A DNA stretch of 64,000 nt, from assembly GCF_019039105.1 (NCBI RefSeq), contig NZ_JAHPIV010000005.1, positions 124,001 to 188,000 on the forward strand, in the 5' to 3' direction. A program made the translations under genes and the position numbers. The notes beneath the pieces were generated by a model that was given only the letters and a program-made list of their open reading frames with translations, was not told where the DNA came from and made no database searches. Shown piece by piece: positions 41,437 to 50,256 of the stretch; the stretch's first letter is position 1, and each line of letters starts with the position of its first letter. The stretch is from Desertibacillus haloalkaliphilus (GTDB taxonomy: Bacteria; Bacillota; Bacilli; Bacillales; KJ1-10-99).

Positions 41437-42144
41437 ATGGATACGATAATTTTTGATGTCGACGATACACTATATGATCAAGCACAATCTTTTCATAAAA
41501 CGGTGAGGAAGCTTTTTCAAGAGCCATTTTCAGACGAAGAAATCGATCAATTATATAAAGCTAGTCGTAAGTATAGCGAGATTTTATTTGATCAAAGTGA
41601 AGCAGGTGAAATATCGCAATTTGAATGGCAAACCGGACGAATCATGGCTGCCTGTAATGATTTTAACATCCCTATAGATACGGAAAGAGCGACTATTTTT
41701 CATGAGACGTATGTGACGGAACAACAAAACATTACCTTGTTTCCGGAAGTCGAAGAACTACTGAATGTACTTTACAAAGAAGGGAAACAGCTTGGGATTC
41801 TTACAAATGGTGAAGAAAAACATCAAGCAATGAAAATTAAACAGCTCAGCCTTAGTCGTTGGATTCCGACAGAAATGACGTTTATTTCTGGTACGATTGG
41901 TCATGCAAAACCGAAAAGAGAAGTATTTGATTTTATTGAACAGAAAATGGACCTTGACCAAACCAAAACCGTGTATATCGGGGATAATTTTGAAAAAGAT
42001 ATTATTGGAGCAAAACAAGCAGGCTGGCAAGCGATCTGGATGAATCATCGTAAGAAAGATTTACCGACGAATGCTACCTATAAACCAGATAAAGAAGTGC
42101 ATAGTGCCAAAGAGTTATTAGAATTATTTGTGGAAAAGTCTTAG
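41437..42144 (+). CDS. HAD-superfamily hydrolase
   Basis: The 235-residue phosphatase has motif I DVDDTLYDQ (nucleophile Asp7, Asp9), motif II ILTNGEE, Lys in HAKPKREVF and motif IV IGDNFEKDIIGAKQAGW. The cap is helical and lies after motif I, as in the YjjG/haloacid subgroup. The substrate is unknown; a nucleotide or small sugar phosphate is likely. The start ATG 41437 is eight bases after AAGGAGGG; ATG 41431 is too close to the site. Confidence 0.85.
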   Translation: MDTIIFDVDDTLYDQAQSFHKTVRKLFQEPFSDEEIDQLYKASRKYSEILFDQSEAGEISQFEWQTGRIMAACNDFNIPIDTERATIFHETYVTEQQNITLFPEVEELLNVLYKEGKQLGILTNGEEKHQAMKIKQLSLSRWIPTEMTFISGTIGHAKPKREVFDFIEQKMDLDQTKTVYIGDNFEKDIIGAKQAGWQAIWMNHRKKDLPTNATYKPDKEVHSAKELLELFVEKS

Positions 42145-42397
42145 GTCGTTATGGTAGGAATCAGCGGTTGTCATCCTGGTTCCTATTTAGGTTTCATTGA
42201 AAACTTCTTATGGTTTAATGAATAGCATTGACCATACTATTCAACAGAAAAACTGGTTAGATTTGTGAATCACTCTTAAAGAAATATGTAGGTAAACACT
42301 ACTACATCATTTTTATCTGCGATCACTACTCAAGCCATGTGGAGTGTGTGGCGCAACTCGTTTTAATGTAACCCCAAAATAACCTTTTGCTATTATG

Positions 42398-42442
42398 CCC
42401 CTTAATTCGTAAAAAATACGTTTGCGATTTAGGGGTCTTTTT
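42398..42442 (+). terminator. Terminator-like hairpin far downstream of the HAD gene
   Basis: CCCCTTAATTCG pairs with CGATTTAGGGG with one offset base, followed by TCTTTTT. Confidence 0.65.
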
Positions 42443-42608
42443 CCTGTTATACCCTTGTCAGTCCAGTGTTGCTCCAATTTCCTTTTAGTCTCTTTTAGCG
42501 AATTTTTATTTTAACCCGAATAGTGGAATACTGGATGATGGGGTGTTTTAGCGGAGATATTTGGGTCGTACAGAGATAGTAAAGAAAAAATAACCAGTTT
42601 CGGTCTGT

Positions 42609-42638
42609 TTGATAAAAAGTGCTTAAGCATGGTATAAG
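42609..42638 (+). promoter_or_regulatory. Sigma-A-like promoter of the Dus gene
   Basis: TTGATA (42609-42614) and TATAAG (42633-42638) are spaced 18 bases apart. Confidence 0.5.
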
Positions 42639-42726
42639 TGTAAAAGAAACAGCGACATTCTGTTTCTAATCTTAGAATAAGGGGTTGGCTTGGGGTAACC
42701 CATAATGAGAGGATTTGAATTTAGAG

Positions 42727-43695
42727 ATGATAGATAATTTTTGGCGTGAGTTACCACGACCTTTTTTTATACTGGCACCAATGGAAGAAGTGACGGATGT
42801 TGTATTTCGTCATGTAGTGAGTGAAGCAGCGAGGCCTGATGTGTTTTTTACAGAGTTTACAAACAGTGAGAGTTATTGTCACCCAGAGGGACACCAAAGT
42901 GTGCGCGGGCGTTTGACTTTTACAGAGGATGAACAACCCATTGTCGCTCATATATGGGGGGATAAGCCTGAAAATTTTCGGAAAATGAGTATTGGAATGG
43001 CGAAACTGGGCTTTCGGGGTATCGATATTAATATGGGCTGTCCTGTACCTAATGTCGCACGGCATGGGAAGGGAAGTGGCCTTATTCGTCGTCCGGAAGT
43101 GGCAGCAGATTTAATCCAAGCAGCAAAAGCAGGAGGACTGCCCGTAAGTGTAAAGACAAGGCTTGGTTTCACGGAGGTAGACGAATGGCACGAATGGCTG
43201 ACACACATATTGAAGCAAGACATTGCTAATCTTTCCATTCATCTGCGGACAAGAGAAGAAATGAGCAAAGTAGATGCTCATTGGGAGCTGATCCCGGAGA
43301 TTAAGAAACTTCGTGACCGGGTGGCACCAGATACACTCTTGACGATCAATGGGGATATTCCTGATCGTCAAACTGGCTTGAAGCTCGCCCACCAATATGG
43401 TATTGATGGGGTTATGATTGGGCGTGGTATTTTCCATAATCCATTTGCCTTTGAAAAAGAGCCGAAAGACCATAGCAGTAAGGAATTGCTTGATCTTTTA
43501 CGTTTGCATCTTGATCTCCACGATAAATATTCGGAATTAGGGCTACGTTCGTTCAAGGCCCTCCATCGTTTTTTCAAGATATATGTCAAAGGGTTTCGAG
43601 GAGCGAGTGGATTAAGAAATCAACTGATGACAACAGAGTCAACAGATGAAGCGCGTGCATTGCTCGATAACTTTGAGTCACACGGGGAACAGTAG
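42727..43695 (+). CDS. tRNA-dihydrouridine synthase
   Basis: The FMN-dependent TIM-barrel enzyme reduces uridines in tRNA D-loops. [15 protein letters not shown] is the FMN-binding start, the catalytic Cys is in [19 protein letters not shown], and VSVKTRLGF and [15 protein letters not shown] complete the site. The start is uncertain: ATG 42727 (322 residues) or TTG 42715, close behind GAGAGGA. It is a Dus paralogue distinct from the ribosomal-operon dusB type; specificity is unknown. Confidence 0.88.
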   Translation: MIDNFWRELPRPFFILAPMEEVTDVVFRHVVSEAARPDVFFTEFTNSESYCHPEGHQSVRGRLTFTEDEQPIVAHIWGDKPENFRKMSIGMAKLGFRGIDINMGCPVPNVARHGKGSGLIRRPEVAADLIQAAKAGGLPVSVKTRLGFTEVDEWHEWLTHILKQDIANLSIHLRTREEMSKVDAHWELIPEIKKLRDRVAPDTLLTINGDIPDRQTGLKLAHQYGIDGVMIGRGIFHNPFAFEKEPKDHSSKELLDLLRLHLDLHDKYSELGLRSFKALHRFFKIYVKGFRGASGLRNQLMTTESTDEARALLDNFESHGEQ

Positions 43696-43737
43696 AAGTG
43701 TTCCAATTCAAGGTAAAAGAGAAGTAGGACGTTAAAC

Positions 43738-43848
43738 GGGGGTGTCCCCAAAAAGTTAGAGGTTATACTAAGCGGTTAATTGGATGGTGTGAAGGCGGTA
43801 TTGAACCGGACTCATTCCCGCCAATTTTTGCTTTTTAGGTTTGTTGTT
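43738..43848 (-). mobile_element. Remnant of an IS3-family element (transposase C-terminus plus terminal inverted repeat)
   Basis: On the minus strand, 43848-43768 encodes NNKPKKQKLAGMSPVQYRLHTIQLTA and a stop, matching the OrfB C-terminus of IS3/IS150-group transposases (consensus LKGMSPVQYR). It is followed by TAACCTCTAACTTTTTGGGGACACCCC, whose end TGTCCCCAAAAAGTTAGAG is the typical IS terminal repeat. No DDE domain or opposite end remains, and the frame loses similarity after 43848, so this is a deletion scar. Confidence 0.75.
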
Positions 43849-43849
43849 A

Positions 43850-43880
43850 CAGACTAACTCATTAAAAATGGGTTAGTCTG
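43850..43880. other. 13-bp stem hairpin next to the IS remnant
   Basis: CAGACTAACTCAT pairs with ATGGGTTAGTCTG (one G-T pair) around a five-base loop. No long T-run follows, although TTTGAGTTT is adjacent. It may be a weak terminator. Confidence 0.55.
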
Positions 43881-43968
43881 TTTGAGTTTATATCGAAATC
43901 TGTAGCACCGAGACCAGAATGGTTTGCTAGCGCACCAGCTGCTGTAGCTAATGAAATCATGGTTGGTT

Positions 43969-44223
43969 TTAAGATTCAGGCATTACCCAAACGATTTCAC
44001 GTAGACGAACAAAGAATGTAGAATCATGCTCTTGAATGACAACATGATCAAGCTTTGCATCAACAACCATTCCGCTAACGGAACCACGTGTGGTATCAAG
44101 GACGGCTCTTTTTCCAATTAGACTGCGTAGCGCTTCATATATGAAAGGCTCTATGACAATAACTTGCATCGGTCCGTTTTGTGTTATTTGCGGATTCGCG
44201 CGATAGGCATACATAGGATTCAT
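43969..44223 (-). CDS. DUF2642 family protein (YuzF-like)
   Basis: The 84-residue protein contains VIEPFIYEALRSLIGKRAVLDTTRGSVSGMVVDAKLDHVVIQ and ends FFVRLREIVWVMPES, the DUF2642 Sm-like/spore protein pattern (YuzF, CotN-like). Members are found only in spore formers. The start ATG 44223 follows TTGGAGGAAAACGA. It stands alone. Function unknown. Confidence 0.75.
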   Translation of the reverse strand: MNPMYAYRANPQITQNGPMQVIVIEPFIYEALRSLIGKRAVLDTTRGSVSGMVVDAKLDHVVIQEHDSTFFVRLREIVWVMPES

Positions 44224-44420
44224 TCGTTTTCCTCCAAAGTATGGTGCTGTTTTACCTTATCAATTTATGACAGTAAAGCTTGACACGTCCCAAGAGCACT
44301 AGGGGGGGATCAATAAGTCTTGAACCTCACATGATTGAAGTCACGAGTGTTTTCGCCCTATTCATAAAAGTAGATTAATGTTAGCAAGTGCATTTCCGAA
44401 CTCATGAAATTATGGCTTGC

Positions 44421-44473
44421 CACTTGTTATGTTTCCTTTTGGAGATGCTGCGTACATAACAAGTGTTTATTTT
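44421..44473 (+). terminator. Attenuator-like terminator in the MFS gene leader
   Basis: A perfect 12-bp stem (CACTTGTTATGT with ACATAACAAGTG) with a 21-base loop is followed by TTTATTTT. It lies about 120 bases upstream of the MFS start, with no gene on the plus strand in front of it. Confidence 0.7.
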
Positions 44474-44591
44474 AAAAGAAGTATCATTTAATATGTTCAT
44501 GAGGATGGAGGATGAAAGTTTACTTTTGCATTTTTTAGAAAATCACTTCCATAAGGGTATTTTAATTTTAACTTCGGATGAGGTGTGTAAC

Positions 44592-45740
44592 TTGCTCTTA
44601 CTATATATCATTATTGCGGTCGCCTTTATTGATACCTTTTCACAGTTACCGATTATTTCCCCATTCTCAATTAGTCTTGGGGCAAGCCCGTTGTTGGTTG
44701 GGGTCATCATAGGAATGTATTCATTTTCTAATATCATTGGAAATGTTTTTTCTGGAATTTGGACCGATCGAGTAGGTCCTAAACAGGTGCTTTGCATAGG
44801 GATGTTTACAGTCGGGACTGTTGTCTTCCTATACTCAATCGTAGAAAATCCCTACCAGCTACTATTGGTTCGGTTTCTCCACGGAATTGGAGGTGGCTTG
44901 ATCGTTCCTGCAGCCTTTACGTTATTGGGGACTCAAAATGAGCGTCAAACGAAGGGGAAAACGATGTCCTTTTCTGGTGCCTCCGTTGGAATTGCTGCCA
45001 TCACTGGTCCTGCAATGGGGGCGATTATTACAGAGAGGCTAGGTTTTGATTGGCTATTTTATATTGTCGCCTTTGTTATGATTGTCTTTGGATTTATTGC
45101 GGTATTCTTAACAAATGGGAAGCGAGCAGAACAAAAGGAGAAGGTGACTGAACCACAAAATAACAATTACCCTACTAAAGCTGTGACTTCTTGGGTGACA
45201 AGCCCTTTGATGGGTGCTTATGTATCGATTTTTTTATTACTATTCACATTGGGGATTCTCACCTATTCGTTACCTCTAAAAATTGAGGACCTTCATATGA
45301 ATGCACGGACTACAGGCATTCTCTTAAGTGTATTTGGAGCAGTAGCGATTTTCTTTTTTCTCCTACCTACAAATAAGGTGTTTGATAAATATAAAAAATC
45401 ATCCCTGATGCAGATGGGCCTTATGATTATCAGTATAGCCTTAGTATTGTTGACAATATCACTTACGTTACCGAGCTTATTCATTGCCATGGCAGTTTAT
45501 GGAATTGGGTTTGCATTACTTTTTCCATCCACCAGTGCAACAGTTATCGAGTTCTCAAAAGAACGAAAACGAGGGAAAGCATTTGGCTTATTTTATGCTT
45601 GTTTTTCTCTCGGTGTAGTTACAGGGTCTATGTTTGCAGGTTTTTTTGCGTTTATGTCTTCTTACGTATTTGTTCTGGGGGCGCTAACTTTGTTACTTGT
45701 GGTTTTCTTGAAGAGTTGGCTACCTAAAGTTTTGCATTAG
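44592..45740 (+). CDS. MFS drug/metabolite transporter (DHA1-like)
   Basis: The 382-residue protein has 12 predicted helices. The loop 2-3 motif A is SGIWTDRVGPKQVL and motif C-like sequence is GASVGIAAITGPAMGAIIT, which marks drug:proton antiporters. I chose TTG 44592 because it follows GAGGTG by six bases and begins at helix 1. The frame is open for 43 codons upstream, but that extension is not hydrophobic and has no good site. Substrate unknown. Confidence 0.75.
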   Translation: MLLLYIIIAVAFIDTFSQLPIISPFSISLGASPLLVGVIIGMYSFSNIIGNVFSGIWTDRVGPKQVLCIGMFTVGTVVFLYSIVENPYQLLLVRFLHGIGGGLIVPAAFTLLGTQNERQTKGKTMSFSGASVGIAAITGPAMGAIITERLGFDWLFYIVAFVMIVFGFIAVFLTNGKRAEQKEKVTEPQNNNYPTKAVTSWVTSPLMGAYVSIFLLLFTLGILTYSLPLKIEDLHMNARTTGILLSVFGAVAIFFFLLPTNKVFDKYKKSSLMQMGLMIISIALVLLTISLTLPSLFIAMAVYGIGFALLFPSTSATVIEFSKERKRGKAFGLFYACFSLGVVTGSMFAGFFAFMSSYVFVLGALTLLLVVFLKSWLPKVLH

Positions 45741-45946
45741 CGCTTATGCCACTTCCACCCAGAAAGGGATGACAATCACTATAGGCCAATGAAGTAAGTC
45801 TGGCAGTTCAGAAATGGTTCTCATTATTGGTTAAAGCATGAGTTGACTGTTTCTCACTCGTTAAACCTATCATCGTTCATTTGTTCTATTTATGGTATGA
45901 TATAAACATATAGTGGACTTGAATAGTAGCGAGATGAGTAGAGATG

Positions 45947-46035
45947 GCACTTATATCGCCGATTAGAAATCGCTTTCCGACTTGGTTTTATAGGGGTTTC
46001 CAGATAAGTGCTATACTAATTTCCTTAATTAGTAT
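45947..46035. other. Two adjacent hairpins in the MFS-mqo gap
   Basis: GCACTTAT (45947-45954) pairs with ATAAGTGC (46004-46011), enclosing a GC-richer core with an inner CGATT-AGA-AATCG hairpin. Directly after it, ATACTAATT pairs with AATTAGTAT (46013-46035) around a five-base loop. No T-run follows. No gene is seen between 45741 and 46249. Confidence 0.5.
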
Positions 46036-46149
46036 GAATCATTGTAAGTAATAACAGACTTTAATTCACTTTAACTATCATATAACAGTGAATAAATATT
46101 TTAATTTTTAAAAAATAGTGATACAATATATTAAGGTAATATATGATCC

Positions 46150-46219
46150 AGAAAAGGTGTGTGACTGGTTCGCTCCCTCGCTTGCTGTGGTTCCTAAGCA
46201 GGGCGCCTACACCTTCTCT
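46150..46219 (+). other. Structured leader upstream of mqo
   Basis: AGAAAAGGTGT pairs with ACACCTTCTCT (10 of 11 positions) and encloses CTTGCT paired with AGCAGG. The element ends about 30 bases before the mqo start. A possible -10 box TACAAT lies at 46122-46127. I do not recognise a known riboswitch class. Confidence 0.5.
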
Positions 46220-46249
46220 GCAAAATTCTAGGGGAAAAGGTTGATAAAA

Positions 46250-47791
46250 ATGAGCAACAGAGGAACTAAAACAGACGTCATTTTAATTGGTGCCGGAATC
46301 ATGAGTGCGACTTTAGGGTCACTGTTGAAAGAATTAGTACCAGATTGGGAAATAAAAGTATTTGAAAAGCTCCCAAAGTCAGGAGAGGAAAGCTCGAATG
46401 AATGGAATAATGCAGGAACAGGGCATGCGGCACTGTGCGAGCTTAACTATACGCCTGAAAAGTCAGATGGAACAGTAGATATTACTAAAGCGATAAGTAT
46501 TAATGAGCAGTTTCAGGTTTCAATGCAGTTTTGGTCTCATCTTGTAAACAAGAAGTTGATACATAATCCAGAAGATTTTATTATGCCATTGCCACATATG
46601 AGTTTAGTACAAGGCGAAGAAAATGTATCTTTTTTAAAGAAGCGTTTTGAAGCGCTGTCAAATAATCCATTATTTGATGGAATGGAGTTTTCTGATGATC
46701 CGAAGAAATTAAAGGATTGGATTCCACTTATTATGGAAGAACGAGATTCGAAAGAACCAATAGCTGCAACTAAAATCGACAATGGAACAGATGTTAACTT
46801 TGGCGCACTCACAAACATGTTATTTGACCATTTAGAGAGTAAGAACGTTAGTATGAACTACAATTGTGATGTTAGCAATATTAAACGTACGAGCGATGGA
46901 TTGTGGGAATTGAAAGTTAAAAATAATAATAATGGGACGATCGAACGGCATACCGCGAAATTTGTCTTTATCGGAGGCGGAGGCGGAAGTCTGCATTTAT
47001 TACAAAAATCCGGCATTCCTGAAGGGAGACGCATTGGCGGATTCCCTGTTAGTGGAATATTTATGGCTTGTAATAATCCAGAGGTTGTCGAGCAGCATCA
47101 CGCAAAAGTTTATGGGAAAGCAAAGGTTGGTGCTCCTCCAATGTCTGTCCCGCACCTTGATACACGGTTTATTAACAATAGAAAATCGTTATTATTCGGG
47201 CCATTTGCTGGCTTCTCACCGAAGTTTTTAAAATATGGTTCAATGCTTGATTTGCTAACTTCCGTAAAAGCAGATAATCTCGTAACGATGATGGCAGCAG
47301 GAGCCAAAAACATGCCTTTAACAAAATATTTGATTCAGCAAGTTATGCTATCAAAAGAACAGCGTATGGAAGAGTTGCGTGAATTTATCCCTAATGCTAA
47401 AAGTGAGGATTGGGATTTAGTCGTTGCAGGACAACGTGTGCAAGTGATCAAGGATACAGAAGCTGGTGGTAAAGGAACACTCCAATTTGGTACGGAAGTT
47501 GTTACTGCTTCTGATGGTTCAATCGCAGCGCTACTTGGTGCGTCTCCGGGTGCATCTACTGCTGTACAGGTTATGCTTGAAGTAATCAGAAAATGCTTCC
47601 CTGAACAAATAAATGAGTGGGAGCCGAAGATTAAAGAAATGATCCCTTCTTATGGCAAGAAACTAATGGAGAACCCAGAGCTTTTAAAAGAAGTCCATAA
47701 GTCAACAGCAGAGGCGCTAGGTTTAAATGACGAGTTATCAAACCAAGTGAAAGCTTTGGATGAAAATATAGAGGTACTGGAAAAAGTATAA
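46250..47791 (+). CDS. mqo: Malate:quinone oxidoreductase
   Basis: The 513-residue FAD enzyme oxidises malate to oxaloacetate and passes electrons to the quinone pool at the membrane. The FAD-binding N-terminus is [21 protein letters not shown]. The family blocks [45 protein letters not shown] and [17 protein letters not shown] are present. The start ATG 46250 follows AAAAGG nine bases upstream; TTG 46241 is the alternative. Confidence 0.93.
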   Translation: MSNRGTKTDVILIGAGIMSATLGSLLKELVPDWEIKVFEKLPKSGEESSNEWNNAGTGHAALCELNYTPEKSDGTVDITKAISINEQFQVSMQFWSHLVNKKLIHNPEDFIMPLPHMSLVQGEENVSFLKKRFEALSNNPLFDGMEFSDDPKKLKDWIPLIMEERDSKEPIAATKIDNGTDVNFGALTNMLFDHLESKNVSMNYNCDVSNIKRTSDGLWELKVKNNNNGTIERHTAKFVFIGGGGGSLHLLQKSGIPEGRRIGGFPVSGIFMACNNPEVVEQHHAKVYGKAKVGAPPMSVPHLDTRFINNRKSLLFGPFAGFSPKFLKYGSMLDLLTSVKADNLVTMMAAGAKNMPLTKYLIQQVMLSKEQRMEELREFIPNAKSEDWDLVVAGQRVQVIKDTEAGGKGTLQFGTEVVTASDGSIAALLGASPGASTAVQVMLEVIRKCFPEQINEWEPKIKEMIPSYGKKLMENPELLKEVHKSTAEALGLNDELSNQVKALDENIEVLEKV

Positions 47792-47856
47792 GCCATATGT
47801 TTTCATCACTTAAAAGAGATGGAATGAGAGGCTACTAGAATGATAGAAGATAAAAT

Positions 47857-47892
47857 AAAGAGCCTTTGATCGTCGGATTAAGGCTCTTTTAT
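47857..47892 (+). terminator. Terminator after mqo
   Basis: AAAGAGCCTT pairs with AAGGCTCTTT around a 13-base loop; Ts follow. Confidence 0.85.
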
Positions 47893-48011
47893 GTTGGAGA
47901 AGGGGCGGAGGGCGCTAGAAATAAGGTGCATTCAAGGGAGAAGTTAGTTCAAGGAGTAATAGAACCGGCTACCTCAGGACAGGTAGAGTCTTGAGGGTAT
48001 CAAACAACCTT

Positions 48012-49928
48012 TTAGGACTCTCCTTCAGTTGTATAAGAGATGATTGATTTTGTTGCACTTTCATAAGAAAATGTGACGTTGGTTCGTTGTTCATACAAGG
48101 ACTTTGTTGAGTTCTTAATTTTGATGTGCGCTTGGTTTAATTGTTTCATTTTAATTTCTTCACCAGCTATTAACTCTGGAGTTGAGCCTGTGTCGGTGCC
48201 GATGACTCCTGCAGTGATTGAGCCAACACTTTCAATTTTTCCGCCACGAATGGATGAATCTTCTTTTTCATAGGCAATTGTACGTCCAGCAAACAAGTTC
48301 GAATTTAAAGTTCCTCTACCAGTTACTCTAATCGTGCCATTAGTCTTTATTGTTGACATATCTGCTTGGTGTAAAACAATATCACTTTCCGTTGTAATTG
48401 ATGATTCCATTTGATGAATGACTTCATCCAATGAAAATATAATATTTTCAATGACTTGCTTTGACTGAATAGCGTTCATTTGATGGTAGCCGCTAAAGTG
48501 ATGTAACGACCGTTTTAGGATGATAAGGTGAACAGGAGTGTCAATCCCTTGCTTTTTAGCTTCTGTGATCAAGGTATCAAATGTTTTAAGTGTATCTGGG
48601 ATCATATGAAACTTTTGTTCAACCAATGTAGCGATCACTTGGCCAATTGTATAGGTAATGTCTTGTGCCTTAATCTGTTCCAATATCATATCGGTCGCTT
48701 TAAGTAATTGTGTAAATTGGAAGTGGAAATCTTGAATAAGTTTGTATACTTCATTCATTAAAATGCCGTGTTGCCCTGCAATGATCGTACTGTTGATGGT
48801 AGTACCAGCGATATAAATACTTTGTGACGAAATCACACGTGCCGAATAGACATGGCCGCTGATATAGATATTGCCGAGTGCTTCGACTTGCATGTCTTCC
48901 TTGATATCTCCGTGGATAATGACATCACCATTAAAATGAACATTACCGGTTTTGATATCAACATCACCACGGATTTCATGGGTTTTTGTAATATCAAAAT
49001 ATTTAATGACATTACCAGTAATCGTTGGACGACCAGGGTACAAGGCAATAGCACGACCATCCTTTGTTATTTCTACACGTTTTTTACTACGGACCTCTAT
49101 GTTTTTAGGTGGCTTAGCAGCAAGTGTTTTGCCATATACAGTTAACCCATCTCTTCCCTCTAATGGCTCATGGACTTTCGCAATGACGTCCCCAGTTTTA
49201 ACGTTCGGGATTTTTAGTCTGTTTTTAAAGTCTATTTTTCCATTGATATCTTCATAGGAAACTTCGATTTTTGTTTGGAAGAACGTATCAATATAAGCAT
49301 CTCGAGACTCAATAATGGGAAGGCCTTCCGCAATGATTACAGGTTGGAAGGTTGGTGATTTAATTTCATCAAGTATGGCTGTTGTGTTGATATCGCATTG
49401 AATCCCTCTTTTGAAAACTTCTTCGATAATTAATGAACTAAATTGTTCTATATTAACATCATGCTTCTTTTTTTTAACATCAAAAGTAAATTGTAATGAA
49501 CGCCGTTTATCTTTCAATTCATAGGTTAAAAAAGCTTCAGGGAGTATCGTTAAATAGACTTCAAGTTGGTCGCTACTAACCGTGACTTGAAATGACTCCC
49601 CTTGTTTTACTTTCAAAGAGATTTGATCACGTTCTTTGACGAATGTATTGCTAGTTATGATTTTACCATTTAGATATAATTCTAGCTTTGGATGGGGGCA
49701 CAATATCGGTTGCCTACCATTTTCTTTCGGGCTACGGATGAACAATTCGCCATTGCGCATTTCAATAAAACCGTCATGTTCAGTTAATAGTTCATGATCC
49801 GTTTGTTGACTGCGCTGCCTCACTTGCTGCTCAGTGAGTTCAATATGTTTATTGAATTGCTCTTCATCATGCTTGATAAGGTCATTGACGAGTTCATCGA
49901 CCCTGATAGTGTTATGGAAATTAGACAT
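48012..49928 (-). CDS. FapA (DUF342) family protein
   Basis: The 638-residue protein has an N-terminal region of unknown fold (residues 1-230) and the DUF342 block IKIPNVKTGDVIAKVHEPLEGRDGLTVYG. A right-handed beta-helix then follows, with repeats such as IRGDVDIKTGNVHFNGDVIIHGDI and VEALGNIYISGHV. B. subtilis YlxW-region and Vibrio FapA relatives are linked to motility and cell envelope functions, but no role is certain. The start ATG 49928 follows GGGGGTG; a TTG or ATG 20 codons upstream has no site. It is divergent from the diguanylate cyclase gene. Confidence 0.78.
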   Translation of the reverse strand: MSNFHNTIRVDELVNDLIKHDEEQFNKHIELTEQQVRQRSQQTDHELLTEHDGFIEMRNGELFIRSPKENGRQPILCPHPKLELYLNGKIITSNTFVKERDQISLKVKQGESFQVTVSSDQLEVYLTILPEAFLTYELKDKRRSLQFTFDVKKKKHDVNIEQFSSLIIEEVFKRGIQCDINTTAILDEIKSPTFQPVIIAEGLPIIESRDAYIDTFFQTKIEVSYEDINGKIDFKNRLKIPNVKTGDVIAKVHEPLEGRDGLTVYGKTLAAKPPKNIEVRSKKRVEITKDGRAIALYPGRPTITGNVIKYFDITKTHEIRGDVDIKTGNVHFNGDVIIHGDIKEDMQVEALGNIYISGHVYSARVISSQSIYIAGTTINSTIIAGQHGILMNEVYKLIQDFHFQFTQLLKATDMILEQIKAQDITYTIGQVIATLVEQKFHMIPDTLKTFDTLITEAKKQGIDTPVHLIILKRSLHHFSGYHQMNAIQSKQVIENIIFSLDEVIHQMESSITTESDIVLHQADMSTIKTNGTIRVTGRGTLNSNLFAGRTIAYEKEDSSIRGGKIESVGSITAGVIGTDTGSTPELIAGEEIKMKQLNQAHIKIKNSTKSLYEQRTNVTFSYESATKSIISYTTEGES

Positions 49929-50049
49929 GTAGACACCCCCAGTAATAGAATCTAAATCAGCATAGAAATATTTTTGAAAGCTTAACATTGCTTGTTCTTT
50001 TACTCTATTGAGTGACTAATCATCAATAGGTACTTTAGTACTACCTTTA

Positions 50050-50078
50050 TTTTACAATACTTTTATTTCAAAAACAAG
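50050..50078 (-). promoter_or_regulatory. Probable sigma-A promoter of the FapA-family gene
   Basis: On the minus strand TTGTTT and TAAAAT are spaced 17 bases apart, about 120 bases before the start. Confidence 0.45.
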
Positions 50079-50195
50079 TTGAGCATAGTGGCTAGTAAAT
50101 GATGTTTAGACGTTTATTATTTAGTGAAAATACGTACTATCATCCGTGGGCATTTTTTTCTTAATGCTTAGTAAGAATCACTGATCTGTAGTTAC

Positions 50196-50224
50196 TTTTC
50201 AAACAGATTGTGCTAAAGTATATT
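50196..50224 (+). promoter_or_regulatory. Probable promoter of the PAS-GGDEF gene
   Basis: TTTTCA and TATATT are spaced 17 bases apart, about 30 bases before the start codon. Confidence 0.45.
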
Positions 50225-50256
50225 CATTAAACCATATGGAAAGATGAGTGAGTAGT

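Larger units (their letters stand above)
42145..42726. other. Long intergenic region between HAD and Dus genes
   Basis: No convincing gene lies in this 580-base gap. It contains a terminator-like hairpin at 42398-42442 and a sigma-A-like promoter at 42609-42638 that should drive the Dus gene. An 8-bp hairpin in the Dus leader lies at 42645-42667 (AGAAACAG with CTGTTTCT). The terminator lies 250 bases past the HAD stop, so a short untranslated RNA or a lost gene may have been there. Confidence 0.5.

Noticed and set aside
43885-43985. Possible gene remnant encoding SVAPRPEWFASAPAAVANEIMVGFKI on the plus strand
   Set aside because: The peptide looks protein-like, but I cannot assign a family, it has no start signal and it runs into the opposite-strand DUF2642 gene.
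44463-44591. 43-residue N-terminal extension of the MFS transporter
   Set aside because: The extension is not hydrophobic, begins within the terminator tail and lacks a ribosome site; TTG 44592 has one.
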